A stretch of 64,000 bases of DNA. Source: Oscillospiraceae bacterium. GTDB lineage: Bacteria; Bacillota; Clostridia; Oscillospirales; CAG-272. Below, in pieces: positions 7,701 to 16,296 of this stretch. The notes beneath the pieces are model-generated. The model was given only the letters and a program-made list of their open reading frames with translations, made no database searches and was not told the DNA's origin. The stretch spans positions 1 to 64,000 of the forward strand of contig SVST01000008.1 in assembly GCA_015064155.1 (NCBI GenBank), in the 5' to 3' direction. Made by a program: the position numbers and the translations under genes. Position 1 is the stretch's first letter. Each line of letters begins with the position of its first letter.

Positions 7701-7754
7701 AAATAGAAGAACAGCATGCCTTTTGGCATGCTGTTCTTCTATTTGGGGTGAGAT
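7691..7754. repeat. 30-bp palindrome joining units A and B
   Basis: 7691-7720 pairs perfectly with 7725-7754 around TTTT. The outer 10 bp on each side are tRNA-His-derived termini of units A and B. The inner arm AGCATGCC/GGCATGCT differs from the hairpin after the tRNA, so the spacer hairpin sequence is not conserved but the palindromic plan is. Confidence 0.85.
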
Positions 7755-7903
7755 TTACGCAATATATTCGAACCCAAGCAAAAGCGAAGCGTTGCCGATA
7801 ACGCGCGGCGGCAAGGTGCCGCACCCAACAAAAGGTGTTTTTCGGGGAATTCAAGTCACGTAAAGAGGGCGCGCGCCTGGGTTCAGAATCCCATCTCTCA
7901 CCC
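7745..7903. repeat. tRNA-His-derived inverted-repeat unit B
   Basis: A 159-bp unit with the same GGGGTGAGAT start as unit A and a tRNA-like right end (GGGTTCAGAATCCC then CTCTCACCC). It is nearly identical to unit C (offset 184 bp), with three substitutions noticed. Its core contains GGCGGCAAGGTGCCGCACC hairpins. Confidence 0.85.
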
Positions 7904-7928
7904 TTTGGGGCATGCTGTTCTTCTATTT

Positions 7929-8088
7929 GGGGTGAGATTTACGCAATATATTCGAACCCATGCAAAAGCGAAGCGTTGCCGATAACGCGCGGCGGCAAGG
8001 TGCCGCACCCAACAAAAGGTGTTTTTCGGGGAATTCAAGTCACGGAAAGAGGGCGCGCGCCTGGGTTCAGAATCCCATATCTCACCCC
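7929..8088. repeat. tRNA-His-derived inverted-repeat unit C
   Basis: A 160-bp near-copy of unit B, so B and C form a tandem duplication of 184 bp that includes the CATGCTGTTCTTCT spacer arm. Between B and C the left half of the spacer palindrome is deleted, which dates the duplication after loss of that arm. It ends with ATCTCACCCC 37 bp before the stop codon of the convergent operon. Confidence 0.85.
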
Positions 8089-8125
8089 TTGAGAGGCATC
8101 CTCTTCTTTGATTTTTACATAACGG

Positions 8126-9805
8126 TTATGGTCTTATGATTTCAATTTTTACGTTAAGTGTATTTTGATCGGTTGCAAGGAACACACGGTAATGCCCGTT
8201 TCGGTTGGCGGCAACTTGATGCAGATCCGAGATCGTTCCGCTTGTGGTATATCGGCAGACCCATCCCTCATAAGCCACCGTCAGCGAGTTTTCCTCGGCA
8301 ATGATCTCGGGAAACGCTTCTCCGTCAAAGCAAAACGCGGGGAGTGCGAATCCGATTGCTCCGTCGCCCTCAATTCTGATTGACACACCGTGCTCATTTA
8401 CCGCGTAATGTTCTTTGACGGTTCGATCATTCGGAAACTTGCATAGAATTGTCGCCGATGCGTTTTCCCGATTTGTTCCGCTTTCCAATACTTCGTATGC
8501 CGTGCCTTCTTTTGCTCCCATATACCAGCCGTCCTTTTCGCGAATAGCGGAACACATCGAAAAAGCAAAGGGCTTTTCAAGATCGACCGTGTAAACGGGC
8601 TTTTCGGGGCAGGGACAAGACAAGCAAATGGTCGACGGAGCCCCCGCGCGGTGAATTCGCCCCAGCCCGTTTGCGTCTTGGATGGGGTCGGCATCAAAAT
8701 CGAATTCCAGCCCGTAGCCTCCGCTTTTGAGGAAAAGCTTGTGAAAATGTTTTGACGTAACGGCAATTTTCGACTCACTGTCGGGGATTTCCTCGTACGC
8801 AATCGAATCATCGCAGGTCAGATATGCGGTGTATAAGAAAGACGCCGCCGTGATCATATACTTATCAAAATAGGCATACGCTTCACAGCCGTATTTGGTT
8901 TCGGTGGGGAAGCGGTTTTTGATGTGGCGGATGGGATTTTTGGAAAGCCAGTGCTCGGTCACAGCCAAGGCGCGCGCACTCGCTGCCGAAAAGGCGGCGG
9001 TAAGTGCAACATTGCCCTCCCGTTTATACCGCTTCGCCTCGTATTCAAAAACGGTGACCATCCAAGGCTCATTGTGCAAAAACTGATTGCTGCGACCGCC
9101 AAATGGCAGCTCCCCGTTCGGAGATTGCGTGTCGAGCATGAGGAGGGCCGCTTTTTTGAGATGATCGTCAATTTGCCCGTAAAACCTACCCCGATAGCCC
9201 CGATCCAACAGCAAAGTAAAAAGACCTCTTGCTACCAGATCGTATACCATAGGTTGGTGAATGTCGGCTTTCGCATAGTCGCGGTACATACTCATTTCAT
9301 CGAACCATTGCAGCTGTTGCTCAATCTGCAGCTCAATGAAGTCAATCGAGCCGCCAATGCCTGCATCCAAGCGGAAATACTCACTGACGGCAGTGAAAAG
9401 CGCCCAGTTCCGAACGTTGTCGGTGGTGGCTTTTGCAAATTTGTTATAGCATTTTACGGGGTCAATGGTTGCAAGATAGCCTCTCCAACGCTCGGTGTCT
9501 TCTCGGGGAACGATCTTGTTTTTCTCAATTTCAAGCAAACAGCAAACGATCTCGCGAACCGAAAAGTCGTTTGCCGCTTTGACGGTTGGAATCGTTTTGC
9601 AACAAAACTCCATCATCTCCCGAAAAATCGGTAACAGATCGTGACGTCTTCCGTGTGCGATCAAAATACCGATGTTTGAGGTCAGACGCGGAAAGCCGTG
9701 CTCGGTCAGTCCGTTTTCTTTTACCTCGTTAAAATAGCTTTGAATATGCTCGTCCGTATAGGCGGAGAGCGCTTTTTCCATCAGTTCAATATATTTTTCT
9801 TTCAT
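8126..9805 (-). CDS. Predicted (alpha/alpha)-toroid carbohydrate-active enzyme, last gene of catabolic operon
   Basis: A 559-aa cytosolic protein without signal peptide. The first about 350 residues are helical with repeated aromatic motifs and a conserved-looking GELPFGGRSNQFLHNEPW segment; the last about 200 are beta-rich. This matches the general plan of helical-toroid plus beta-sandwich polysaccharide lyases or glycuronidases, but I cannot name the family. The ATG at 9805 follows GAGGAG; an upstream in-frame start at 9820 would overlap the preceding gene. It is the sixth gene of an overlapping operon rich in oxidoreductases, so its substrate may be an oxidised or unsaturated sugar. Function is inference. 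Confidence 0.5.
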   Translation of the reverse strand: MKEKYIELMEKALSAYTDEHIQSYFNEVKENGLTEHGFPRLTSNIGILIAHGRRHDLLPIFREMMEFCCKTIPTVKAANDFSVREIVCCLLEIEKNKIVPREDTERWRGYLATIDPVKCYNKFAKATTDNVRNWALFTAVSEYFRLDAGIGGSIDFIELQIEQQLQWFDEMSMYRDYAKADIHQPMVYDLVARGLFTLLLDRGYRGRFYGQIDDHLKKAALLMLDTQSPNGELPFGGRSNQFLHNEPWMVTVFEYEAKRYKREGNVALTAAFSAASARALAVTEHWLSKNPIRHIKNRFPTETKYGCEAYAYFDKYMITAASFLYTAYLTCDDSIAYEEIPDSESKIAVTSKHFHKLFLKSGGYGLEFDFDADPIQDANGLGRIHRAGAPSTICLSCPCPEKPVYTVDLEKPFAFSMCSAIREKDGWYMGAKEGTAYEVLESGTNRENASATILCKFPNDRTVKEHYAVNEHGVSIRIEGDGAIGFALPAFCFDGEAFPEIIAEENSLTVAYEGWVCRYTTSGTISDLHQVAANRNGHYRVFLATDQNTLNVKIEIIRP

Positions 9806-9816
9806 CAATTTTCTCC

Positions 9817-10818
9817 TCATGCCATCGTTTTAAGCATTGCTTCGCTCACTTCGTATTGGGTGGGTGATCCCGATAGATATGCTTTTGCTTCGCATAACAT
9901 CAGTTCTCCCATTCGCGCCACCTCATCCCCCGCGCTGCCCGCGATATGAGGGGTAAGACGGCAGTTGGGAAGCGTATAAAACGGGTGGTGTTCCACCGGC
10001 GGCTCGGGATCGGTTACGTCCAAGAGTGCCGTCAGATCGGGACGCTCCCGCAGGACGCGCACCAAATCCTCCTCTACGACCTGTGCGCCGCGTCCCGTAT
10101 TGATAAACACGGCACCTTCTCTCATTTTGGAAAATAGCGGATAATTCAACATCCCAACGGTTTGCGGATTGTTCGCCAGATGATTGGAAACGACGAAGGA
10201 ACGCTCAAAAAGCTCCGAAAGCTCGCACTTTTCAACACCGAGCTCCTCTGCCTTTTCTTGGGGGAGAAACGGATCGAACACAAGCACCTTCAATCGGTAG
10301 CTCTTGAGCATTTGAATAACCAGCTTACCGATCATGCCCGCACCGATGATGCCTACCGTTTCACCGTAGTTTCCGGTGCATTTTTGAAAGGCTGCCTTGG
10401 CGGCTGCTCTGCCGCTTGCATGATAGAGTCGGGAGGTCAAAAAATATCCTTTATTCGCAAGGATGATCTGCGCCACGGTCATCTCGGCAACGGGGACCCC
10501 ATTTGCCGCCCAGGCGGAAAACACCTTGACACCGCAATTCAGAAAGGGTCTGGCAAATTTTTGTACCGAGCCGGCTCCGTAGAAGAGGACTTCAAGCCTT
10601 GGAAAACAGCGTTTGATTTCCGCTTCCGAAAAGACGGGCATTCCCCAAGTGGAGAAGATCATCTCAACCTCATGAAATGACGCAGGGTCACGGAGCACGT
10701 CCTCCTTGGTGTAAATGGTTTTTTGGACGTTCGTTAGCTTTTGCAATTCGCAAACGGCTTCGGGGGCATATACCTTGAATATCTTATCATTTTTTTCACA
10801 AAGAAATATTGCTTTCAT
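9817..10818 (-). CDS. D-isomer-specific 2-hydroxyacid dehydrogenase family protein
   Basis: A 333-aa NAD(P)-dependent oxidoreductase. The Rossmann dinucleotide site VGIIGAGMIGK lies near residue 150. The catalytic triad context is present: INTGRGAQVV (Arg), DVTDPEPP (Glu) and LTPHIAGS (His). Family members reduce 2-keto acids to D-2-hydroxyacids or the reverse. The start has GGAG seven bases upstream and overlaps the stop of the preceding gene by 4 bp. Within the operon it may process an acid released from a sugar-like substrate (inferred). Confidence 0.88.
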   Translation of the reverse strand: MKAIFLCEKNDKIFKVYAPEAVCELQKLTNVQKTIYTKEDVLRDPASFHEVEMIFSTWGMPVFSEAEIKRCFPRLEVLFYGAGSVQKFARPFLNCGVKVFSAWAANGVPVAEMTVAQIILANKGYFLTSRLYHASGRAAAKAAFQKCTGNYGETVGIIGAGMIGKLVIQMLKSYRLKVLVFDPFLPQEKAEELGVEKCELSELFERSFVVSNHLANNPQTVGMLNYPLFSKMREGAVFINTGRGAQVVEEDLVRVLRERPDLTALLDVTDPEPPVEHHPFYTLPNCRLTPHIAGSAGDEVARMGELMLCEAKAYLSGSPTQYEVSEAMLKTMA

Positions 10819-11576
10819 ACGGTTTCTCCTATGATCGATTTAAGTGCCGATGCTTCGTCTGCAAGCTCGTCCGCGCTTCCGTTCGGCATAAATTCCAACA
10901 GCAGGGTGCGAGGAACCGAAAATTCATGCAGATAGGCTTGCCATTCGTCGGTAGCATCCTTTAACGGGAGCTTTTGATCGCCTTTCCAATGAAATACGTG
11001 GATATGCTCAACGAAAGGTGCGATTGCCCGTGCGTACGAGAGATTTTGCGCTGCCGATTGCCACTGAAAGGGCTGCCAATACATCCGAAAGGATGGGGAA
11101 TCTACCGCGTGCATCAGGGAAAGGGCGTCCTTAAGCCTTTGCGTATAGGTGTTTTTGTGACACTCCATGCAAAGCTTTACTCCCTCTTTTTCCGCCAATC
11201 GAGCCGCCTGCTTGCATTGCAAGATCAATTCCTCTTTTTCCTCGTCGGAATATTGCTCTCCGCTACGGTGACCGCACCATAGGCGCAAGGTATCCGTCCC
11301 CAGGATTTTTGCGGCGGCAACGTAGTCGGACAGTTCAGCTAAAGGGGATTCCAAAAAGCGAAAATAGGTACCGTAGGAGGAACATTCGATCCCATATTGC
11401 TTTTGCAAGGCGGCAATTTCGTGCAAGCGGGTTGTGTCGTGACAGGGAGCGTGTACGTCGCTGCCCCATTCGATGCAGGATAGCCCTGCTTTTTTTGTTG
11501 CTTCCAGGATTGCTTTTGGGGATAGCTGCCTGAAGGATACCGACACAACCCCCAAGCGGTAATTATTTTGCTCCAT
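10815..11576 (-). CDS. Sugar phosphate isomerase/epimerase family TIM-barrel protein
   Basis: A 253-aa member of the AP-endonuclease-2-like TIM-barrel superfamily (xylose isomerase-like), which includes sugar isomerases, 3-keto-sugar epimerases and dehydratases. Candidate metal ligands are the Glu in KLCMECHKN and the Glu in LLLEFMPN. The ATG at 11576 follows GGAGGAG and overlaps the stop of the flavoprotein gene by 14 bp. The exact reaction is not predictable. Confidence 0.8.
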   Translation of the reverse strand: MEQNNYRLGVVSVSFRQLSPKAILEATKKAGLSCIEWGSDVHAPCHDTTRLHEIAALQKQYGIECSSYGTYFRFLESPLAELSDYVAAAKILGTDTLRLWCGHRSGEQYSDEEKEELILQCKQAARLAEKEGVKLCMECHKNTYTQRLKDALSLMHAVDSPSFRMYWQPFQWQSAAQNLSYARAIAPFVEHIHVFHWKGDQKLPLKDATDEWQAYLHEFSVPRTLLLEFMPNGSADELADEASALKSIIGETV

Positions 11577-13362
11577 GCTCAAGCTCCTCCTTTTTTCTTG
11601 CCAACAGCGTTTCAAACCAAAGCTCGGGCTCGGGCATCGGAGAAACGGCTTTGATCTTTGACACCGTGTTTTCCGTTACGGTACGGGTTTGACGAAGCCT
11701 TCCGTTGCTCCGATCGGGCAGACGGTCTACGAGTGCCGATCCGTGCGTTCCGATCGCTTCTGCCGAGCAGAGCATTGCCGATAGGACGGCGCGTTGTGTC
11801 AGTACCGTGTCGTACAGTCTGAACAGATCTGCCGTTTGGGATCGATCCTTGATGACGGCTGCTTCAAAAAACGCGTCACACAGCCGATTGACTCGGTCAA
11901 ACAGCACTTTCATGCCGCCCGTGCTTCTGTCAAAATCGGCAATACGGCTCATTTCGGTTTGAAGCTCGGTTCTTATTTTTTCGATAGTTGAGTGACCGTA
12001 TTGGATGGGAGGCGGCGTGTACTCGGGCTTTCCGCAACCGCGGTTCTTTTTCTTCGAAATATGCTCTGCGGCACGCAAGCTTCCCACCTGCGTGGAGTTG
12101 AGCGCGCTTCCGCCGGGACGGTACACCCCAAACGTACCTGCCGCTTCACCCGCTGCGTACAGTCCCTCAATCTCGCTTTGCCAATTCTCATCCACCGCCA
12201 CACCGCCGTTGCAGTGCTGGGCGCAGACGGCAATTTCAAGAGGCTCACGGGAAAGGTCAATGCCGTGGGACGCGTAAAGCTCGATTGCCCCCACATTCAT
12301 TTTTTTAAGACGCTCGATCGGTGTGCCGAAAAGAGCCCCCGATTTTTCAAGATACACGTATGCTTCGTCGGGAAGTACGGAAAAGCCCTTTTCCAAGCCT
12401 TTCGGATTTTTTGTGAAATCGAGAAACACCTTGTTGCCTTGCTTGATCTCTTCCGCAACGAGAAGATCGACCCGCGACGAACCGTCGAGCTTTCGCGTAT
12501 CAAACGGCCATTGATAGCCCTTCAGGAAAATCAAGCCGAGCGATTCAACGCCCAATTTTTCATATAGGAATTCCGTTTCGTTTCCGTCCTTATCAATCGA
12601 AACGTATCTTGGCAGCACCTGCTGATACGTTCCCGAAAGATTCCAACGGAAGCTCGTGCTTGCTATGCCGTATTGCCACTGTTCCATATTGGAAAGTGCT
12701 GCTCCCGCGTCAATGGCAAGCCCCGTCGCGCCGTGCTGGCTTTCGGGATAAACGGTATTTTTATAGATTCCTGCGGGACCTCCGGTGCAGAGAATGACGT
12801 TTTGACAACCGATGACCGAGATTTCTCCCGTCACCGTATGGACGCAAGCCACACCCGTAACGGCATTGTTTTCGGTGAGGATCTTTACCACTCGCTGAAA
12901 ATCTATGATTTCAATGCGTTTGGATAAAACGGAACGCTCCAGTGCCTCGGTCATGTATTTTGAGGTCAGAGGACCGCACGAGGTAGCGCGTGTGCGTGGG
13001 TCGTGGTCGGTCTTATAGCCCGCATATTCACCGAATTCGTTGGTGGGAAAGGGAACACCCAGCTCTACCAGGCGCATAAAGCAACGCGTGGAATATGCCG
13101 CCTCGCAGAGCGCATGCTCCCCCATCACACCGCCGCCCGAATAAAGCGTGTTTGCCATTTCGCGAACACTGTCACCGTCCGAGCCGCAAAGCGAGAGCTT
13201 ATAGTAGGTCTGCTTGTCGCTGCCCGTGTTGCGTGAGGTTCCCATCAATCTGCCCTCGGTGACGATTGCAATATCCCGTACGCCGAGGTCATAGAGCCGG
13301 TCTGCGGCATTGTAGCCCGCACAGCCCGTACCGATAATTAACGTATGATATGCTTTTTTCAT
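11563..13362 (-). CDS. FAD-dependent oxidoreductase, fumarate reductase/aspartate oxidase-like
   Basis: A 599-aa flavoprotein. An N-terminal Rossmann FAD site (IIGTGCAGYNAADRL, residues 9-23) is followed by a substrate domain and the C-terminal FAD segment RPGGSALNSTQVGSLRAAEHI. A helical C-terminal domain, as in succinate dehydrogenase/fumarate reductase flavoproteins and aspartate oxidases, completes it. No signal peptide or haem motif is seen, so it is probably a soluble dehydrogenase. Start overlaps the SDR gene by 4 bp. Together with the Old Yellow Enzyme homologue it suggests redox chemistry at C-C bonds of a ring or keto-sugar, but the substrate is unknown. Confidence 0.82.
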   Translation of the reverse strand: MKKAYHTLIIGTGCAGYNAADRLYDLGVRDIAIVTEGRLMGTSRNTGSDKQTYYKLSLCGSDGDSVREMANTLYSGGGVMGEHALCEAAYSTRCFMRLVELGVPFPTNEFGEYAGYKTDHDPRTRATSCGPLTSKYMTEALERSVLSKRIEIIDFQRVVKILTENNAVTGVACVHTVTGEISVIGCQNVILCTGGPAGIYKNTVYPESQHGATGLAIDAGAALSNMEQWQYGIASTSFRWNLSGTYQQVLPRYVSIDKDGNETEFLYEKLGVESLGLIFLKGYQWPFDTRKLDGSSRVDLLVAEEIKQGNKVFLDFTKNPKGLEKGFSVLPDEAYVYLEKSGALFGTPIERLKKMNVGAIELYASHGIDLSREPLEIAVCAQHCNGGVAVDENWQSEIEGLYAAGEAAGTFGVYRPGGSALNSTQVGSLRAAEHISKKKNRGCGKPEYTPPPIQYGHSTIEKIRTELQTEMSRIADFDRSTGGMKVLFDRVNRLCDAFFEAAVIKDRSQTADLFRLYDTVLTQRAVLSAMLCSAEAIGTHGSALVDRLPDRSNGRLRQTRTVTENTVSKIKAVSPMPEPELWFETLLARKKEELEHGAK

Positions 13363-14090
13363 AATCTTCTGACGTGCATTCCCCCGTCAAGAATCAACGA
13401 TTCTCCGGTCATATATCCAAGTGTGCCGTCACACAAAGCCACAACAGCTTTGGCGATATCCTCGGGCAGTCCCCATCTGCCAAGGGGAACAAGACCGCCT
13501 GCGATCAGATTGTCGTATTTTTCCTTGACCGCCTCGGTCATCCCGGTGGCAATAATCCCCGGGCAGATTTCGTTGACCGTGATTCCCTCGCTTGAGAGTC
13601 GGTCGGCAAATAGCTTGGTAATCATCGAAACGCCTGCTTTGGAGATACAGTATTCACCGCGACTTGTAGAGCTGGTGTATGCGGAGCAAGACGAAATATT
13701 TACGATCGAGCCGCCTTCTCCCTGCTTTACCATTTGATTTGCCACCGCTTGGGTCAGAAAAAGCGTTCCTTTTGTATTGATCCCCATCACGTAATCGTAG
13801 CTGTCCTCGGTCATTTCAAGAAGATCGCAACGCGTTTTGGGAGCTACACCGGCAACGTTGACAAGCACCGAAACCGTTCCTTTGGCAACAGCGGCATCAA
13901 GCAATTTGCGTCTGTCTTCTTTTGACGATATGTCACCTTGCACGTATTCCACGTCAAGCCCCTCAAAATCCGAAAGGTTGGGAGAGTCACTCCGTCCCAT
14001 TCCCACTACGGTAAATCCTTTTTGAGCAAGCATCAATGCGCTCGCTTTCCCGATTCCGCCTGCCATTCCCGTAACGATTGCAATGCTCAT
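13359..14090 (-). CDS. SDR-family NAD(P)-dependent oxidoreductase
   Basis: A 243-aa classical short-chain dehydrogenase. The cofactor motif TGMAGGIG starts at residue 7; NVAG follows in the middle. The active-site Ser lies in NISSCSAY and the catalytic pair is YCISK. Family members interconvert alcohols and ketones on sugars, steroids or acyl chains. It overlaps both neighbours by 4 bp, so translation is probably coupled. Confidence 0.9.
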   Translation of the reverse strand: MSIAIVTGMAGGIGKASALMLAQKGFTVVGMGRSDSPNLSDFEGLDVEYVQGDISSKEDRRKLLDAAVAKGTVSVLVNVAGVAPKTRCDLLEMTEDSYDYVMGINTKGTLFLTQAVANQMVKQGEGGSIVNISSCSAYTSSTSRGEYCISKAGVSMITKLFADRLSSEGITVNEICPGIIATGMTEAVKEKYDNLIAGGLVPLGRWGLPEDIAKAVVALCDGTLGYMTGESLILDGGMHVRRL

Positions 14091-15283
14091 TTCTTGATCT
14101 CCTTATAAAGATTTCTGTAATAATCATGGAACACGGCGCACCCCGAAATCTGCCCCGCGCGCATCAATTCGGTGCATTTGGAGCAGGCAAGGCAGCATTG
14201 CTTCGGATTGAAGTCACCGTTTAAATAATCTCTGTAAAAGCTCGGGTATGCCAGCCACATTCTGCCAAAGCCCACGAGATCGCATATCCCCTTATCAAGC
14301 TGACGCTCGGACTGCTCAAACAGATCTTCTCTGTAATAGGAAAGCCCCGAGCCGACGACGGGCAGAGTGGGGAATTGCTCCTTGATATGCTTTTCAATTC
14401 TCTCAAACCGTGCAAGACCCGTTTGTGCCGATTCGGGCGCAACGTAGCCGCCCTTTCTGTAGGGTCGGTTGACGTGGGGATTGTAATACGGATTGCCTAC
14501 GGTTACGTTCAGCAGCTGTAGCCCCTCGTTCAAAAGCATACCGATCAGCCGATCGGGCTCGTCAAGGTCAAGCTCGTTTTGCTCGGTGGTTCCAAAGCCA
14601 TAGGGCTTCGGAACCATATCCGAAACGCTCAGCCGTGTTGTCAGCAGAATATGGGAGGGAATTGCTTCCTTGACAGCGCGGAAGCAATCGAGATACAACC
14701 GCGTGCGATTTTCAAAGCTTCCGCCGTATTTTCCGACTCTTGTAAAGGCCGACAAAAGCTCTTGAAAAAGATACCCGTGACAGGATTTTACGTCCACTCC
14801 GTCAAACCCCGCCTCAACCGCCAGGCGTGCCGATTCGGCATATTTTGCGGCAAGCGTGTCCAAATATTCGTCGGTGACAATCTTTTCGTCGGTAACGGGT
14901 CGCTTTTCCTCGTAGATCGTGTGGCGGTAGGCAATCATCGGGACGATGCTTTGCCTGCCCGAGTGCGTTAATTGTAAAATGAAAATCGGACGAATGTCAC
15001 ATTCCTTTTTTGCAATTTCCCTCATTTGCCGGAGAAGATTTTTGAAAAAAGGCAGATTTTCCTTGGTCAGCATCATCTGTCGGGGATTTGTTCTTCCCTC
15101 GGGGCAAACGGCATTCGCCTCAAACCAAACAAGAGCCGCACCGCTTCTTGCCGCCTTCCGGTATTTTTCCACAGTCAACTCGCTCGGGCTGCCATCCGTA
15201 TTGCAGTCACAGCCTTCCATTGGCTGTAACACCACGCGGTTTTCCAGCCTTTTTTTGCCTATTTGAATTGGGTTATGAATCAT
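14087..15283 (-). CDS. Old Yellow Enzyme-family NADH:flavin oxidoreductase with Fe-S motif
   Basis: A 398-aa TIM-barrel FMN enzyme, first gene of the operon. QLTHSGRQS and the DGVDVKSCHGYL...YGGSFENR signature are typical of the family. Near the C-terminus, CCLACSKC plus Cys 11 residues later matches the 4Fe-4S site of 2,4-dienoyl-CoA reductase-type members, but the following FAD/NAD domains of those long enzymes are absent. It may therefore need a partner for electrons, possibly the adjacent flavoprotein. ATG at 15283 is preferred; GTG at 15295 is too close to the GGAAAGG site. Confidence 0.87.
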   Translation of the reverse strand: MIHNPIQIGKKRLENRVVLQPMEGCDCNTDGSPSELTVEKYRKAARSGAALVWFEANAVCPEGRTNPRQMMLTKENLPFFKNLLRQMREIAKKECDIRPIFILQLTHSGRQSIVPMIAYRHTIYEEKRPVTDEKIVTDEYLDTLAAKYAESARLAVEAGFDGVDVKSCHGYLFQELLSAFTRVGKYGGSFENRTRLYLDCFRAVKEAIPSHILLTTRLSVSDMVPKPYGFGTTEQNELDLDEPDRLIGMLLNEGLQLLNVTVGNPYYNPHVNRPYRKGGYVAPESAQTGLARFERIEKHIKEQFPTLPVVGSGLSYYREDLFEQSERQLDKGICDLVGFGRMWLAYPSFYRDYLNGDFNPKQCCLACSKCTELMRAGQISGCAVFHDYYRNLYKEIKK

Positions 15284-15316
15284 CTGACAATACACCTTTC
15301 CATTGCGTTCGTTTTC

Positions 15317-15345
15317 ATTGTATCATCAAATAAAGGAAATGTATA
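15317..15345 (-). promoter_or_regulatory. Probable promoter of the six-gene operon
   Basis: On the minus strand TATACA (15340-15345) and TACAAT (15317-15322), 17 bp apart. The -35 is weak (4 of 6), consistent with activation by the divergent AraC regulator. Confidence 0.5.
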
Positions 15346-15366
15346 TGATTAATTTTGCATTTTATA

Positions 15367-15395
15367 TTGCTTTTCTTGCAAATTCGTGCTATACT
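15367..15395 (+). promoter_or_regulatory. Promoter of the AraC-family regulator
   Basis: TTGCTT (15367-15372) and TATACT (15390-15395) with 17-bp spacing; it runs back to back with the operon promoter. Confidence 0.65.
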
Positions 15396-15417
15396 GTACC
15401 AAAAGGACGGTGATGGG

Positions 15418-16170
15418 ATGAAACCTTGTGAATTTGACGTTGCATATCTCGAAAGCGAAATGGATCGCCACGTTTTGTGGGAAAGCCATTGCCACGCGCA
15501 ATTTGAAATGATCGCGGTGGCAAACGGAGATATTACCGTTATGATGGAAGGACAAACGTATCGGTTACAGAAAAATCAGATCCTCATTATTCCGCCGCTT
15601 TTCTATCATTCGGTTACGGCAAACGAGAAAGGACGCTATCGCAGAATTACTGCGTTGTTTGGAGTTGATTGCATCCCAAGCGTTCTGCAAAATGAATTTT
15701 TGGGACAAGGAAGAACCGCGGCGATCGATTCCTCTCGGATCGAAAAGTTAGAGCGTATCTGTCAAAAGCAAGATTTGGCGTTCTATGCGCCGTTGCTGCA
15801 AAGCTTGATGACAGAGATCTTTTATGATACCTTGCAGGTACCGCAAGCTCCTGCCAAAATGGAAGCTGACGAGTTCTTACAAAAAGCATTTGAGTATATT
15901 GACCGACATTTACACGAAAAAATTTTGCTTGACGATCTTGCCAAAGCAACAACCCGATCAAAATCCTCGTTTTGCCATTTGTTTGAAGAAAAAATGAAGA
16001 TTTCCCCCAAGCAGTATATCTTGCAAAAAAAGCTTGCACTTGCAAGCAAGCTGATCGATGACGGGGTACCGCGTACCGTGGCCGCAATGCAGGTTGGCTA
16101 TGATAATTACAGCAATTTTTACCGTATACACTTAAAACACTTTGGAATAAACAATCCCCCCAATAAATGA
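15418..16170 (+). CDS. AraC-family regulator, divergent to the oxidoreductase operon
   Basis: A 250-aa protein with an N-terminal cupin-like ligand domain (HCHAQFEMIAVANG, residues about 20-90) and a C-terminal pair of AraC helix-turn-helix motifs (residues about 155-250). AraC proteins of this layout usually activate an adjacent catabolic operon when they bind a sugar-like ligand. The divergent arrangement with the operon at 8126-15283 makes that operon the likely target. ATG 15418 follows a GGACGG/TGGG-rich site. Confidence 0.88.
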   Translation: MKPCEFDVAYLESEMDRHVLWESHCHAQFEMIAVANGDITVMMEGQTYRLQKNQILIIPPLFYHSVTANEKGRYRRITALFGVDCIPSVLQNEFLGQGRTAAIDSSRIEKLERICQKQDLAFYAPLLQSLMTEIFYDTLQVPQAPAKMEADEFLQKAFEYIDRHLHEKILLDDLAKATTRSKSSFCHLFEEKMKISPKQYILQKKLALASKLIDDGVPRTVAAMQVGYDNYSNFYRIHLKHFGINNPPNK

Positions 16171-16242
16171 CGATGTAGCCGGTTGCCGATCATTTTCTTG
16201 ATGACATGCTTGTATCCCTATGATAGGATATCTCAAAGCAAC

Positions 16243-16284
16243 AAAAGACCAAGATCAATCATTCCGAGTTGACCTTGGTCTTTT
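16243..16284. terminator. Bidirectional terminator
   Basis: AAAAGACCAAGATCAA (16243-16258) pairs with TTGACCTTGGTCTTTT (16269-16284) with one mismatch-like G-T position. It separates the AraC gene from the convergent M55 peptidase gene. Confidence 0.8.
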
Positions 16285-16296
16285 GTTATATATGGT

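Noticed and set aside
7573-8088. CRISPR array
   Set aside because: Repeat units are 128-160 bp with inverted ends and no short repeat-spacer rhythm, and there are no cas genes.
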